Of a DNA stretch of 64,000 bases, positions 63,961 through 64,000 are shown piece by piece. Position numbers and translations under genes: made by a program. The stretch lies in NCBI RefSeq assembly GCF_947172395.1, contig NC_069090.1:12538329-12602328 (forward strand). Direction: 5' to 3'. This DNA comes from Bicyclus anynana. Taxonomy: Eukaryota > Arthropoda > Insecta > Lepidoptera > Nymphalidae. The notes under the pieces were generated by a model that saw nothing but the letters and a program-made list of their open reading frames with translations, had not been told where the DNA came from and did no database searches. Numbering within the stretch: the first letter of the stretch is position 1; every line of letters starts with the position of its first letter.

Positions 63961-64000
63961 ACATTACATTATGATATTTGGGTAAATCACTGCATTTTGC

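Overview
The window is A+T-rich animal nuclear DNA, almost certainly from a moth or butterfly (Lepidoptera). The evidence is the repeat content: many copies of two tRNA-headed SINE families, Helitron-like elements ending in a GC-rich hairpin plus CTAG(T), an RTE-type LINE with a (GAT)n tail, and a local family of intron-containing CRAL-TRIO (SEC14-like) lipid-carrier genes, a family known to be expanded in Lepidoptera. No CRISPR, operon or bacterial feature is present.

Host genes. One partial and three complete CRAL-TRIO genes can be assembled from exons with matching GT..AG borders. Gene 0 (+) enters from the left and ends at 2011. Gene A (-) runs 10425 to 3930 (311 aa). Gene B (-) runs 36061 to 28317 (309 aa). 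Gene C (-) runs 57395 to 48183 (312 aa). A, B and C are head-to-tail on the minus strand, and gene 0 faces gene A tail-to-tail. Each complete gene has six coding exons with intron phases 1, 2, 0, 0, 1 and an invariant 214-nt fifth exon, so they arose by tandem duplication and one inversion. The proteins are predicted soluble carriers of small hydrophobic ligands (retinoid, tocopherol or carotenoid type); no ligand can be assigned.

Everything else is mostly mobile DNA. 175-1856, 4085-10262 and the introns of A hold MITEs, Helitron-like ends, SINEs, a G-rich minisatellite and an RTE 3' end with a long (ATG)n tract. 10426-28316 is intergenic and contains several MITEs, a 2.3-kb terminal-inverted-repeat element with LINE-like sequence inside, a threefold exon-like repeat and degraded LINE pieces. 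36090-48182 contains a MITE abutting gene B's start, an intact 990-aa RTE LINE (37013-40153) nested in an older MITE, and a dead jockey-type RT. Intron 1 of gene C carries a 628-aa RT-only LINE and an RTE remnant broken by a perfect hairpin. 57400-64000 contains an internally deleted pogo/Tigger-type DNA transposon (58565-60193) with intact TIRs and TA duplications, more SINEs and a second G-rich minisatellite. The last 200 bases may hold the edge of another gene.

The most notable observations are: the MITE whose end supplies an in-frame upstream ATG to gene B; the nested RTE-in-MITE insertion with an 11-bp target duplication; the deleted pogo element; the palindrome-rich element at 17.2-19.5 kb; the repeated exon-like units at 13.2-13.9 kb; and the fixed 320-nt sum of exons 1+2 in all three complete CRAL-TRIO genes.
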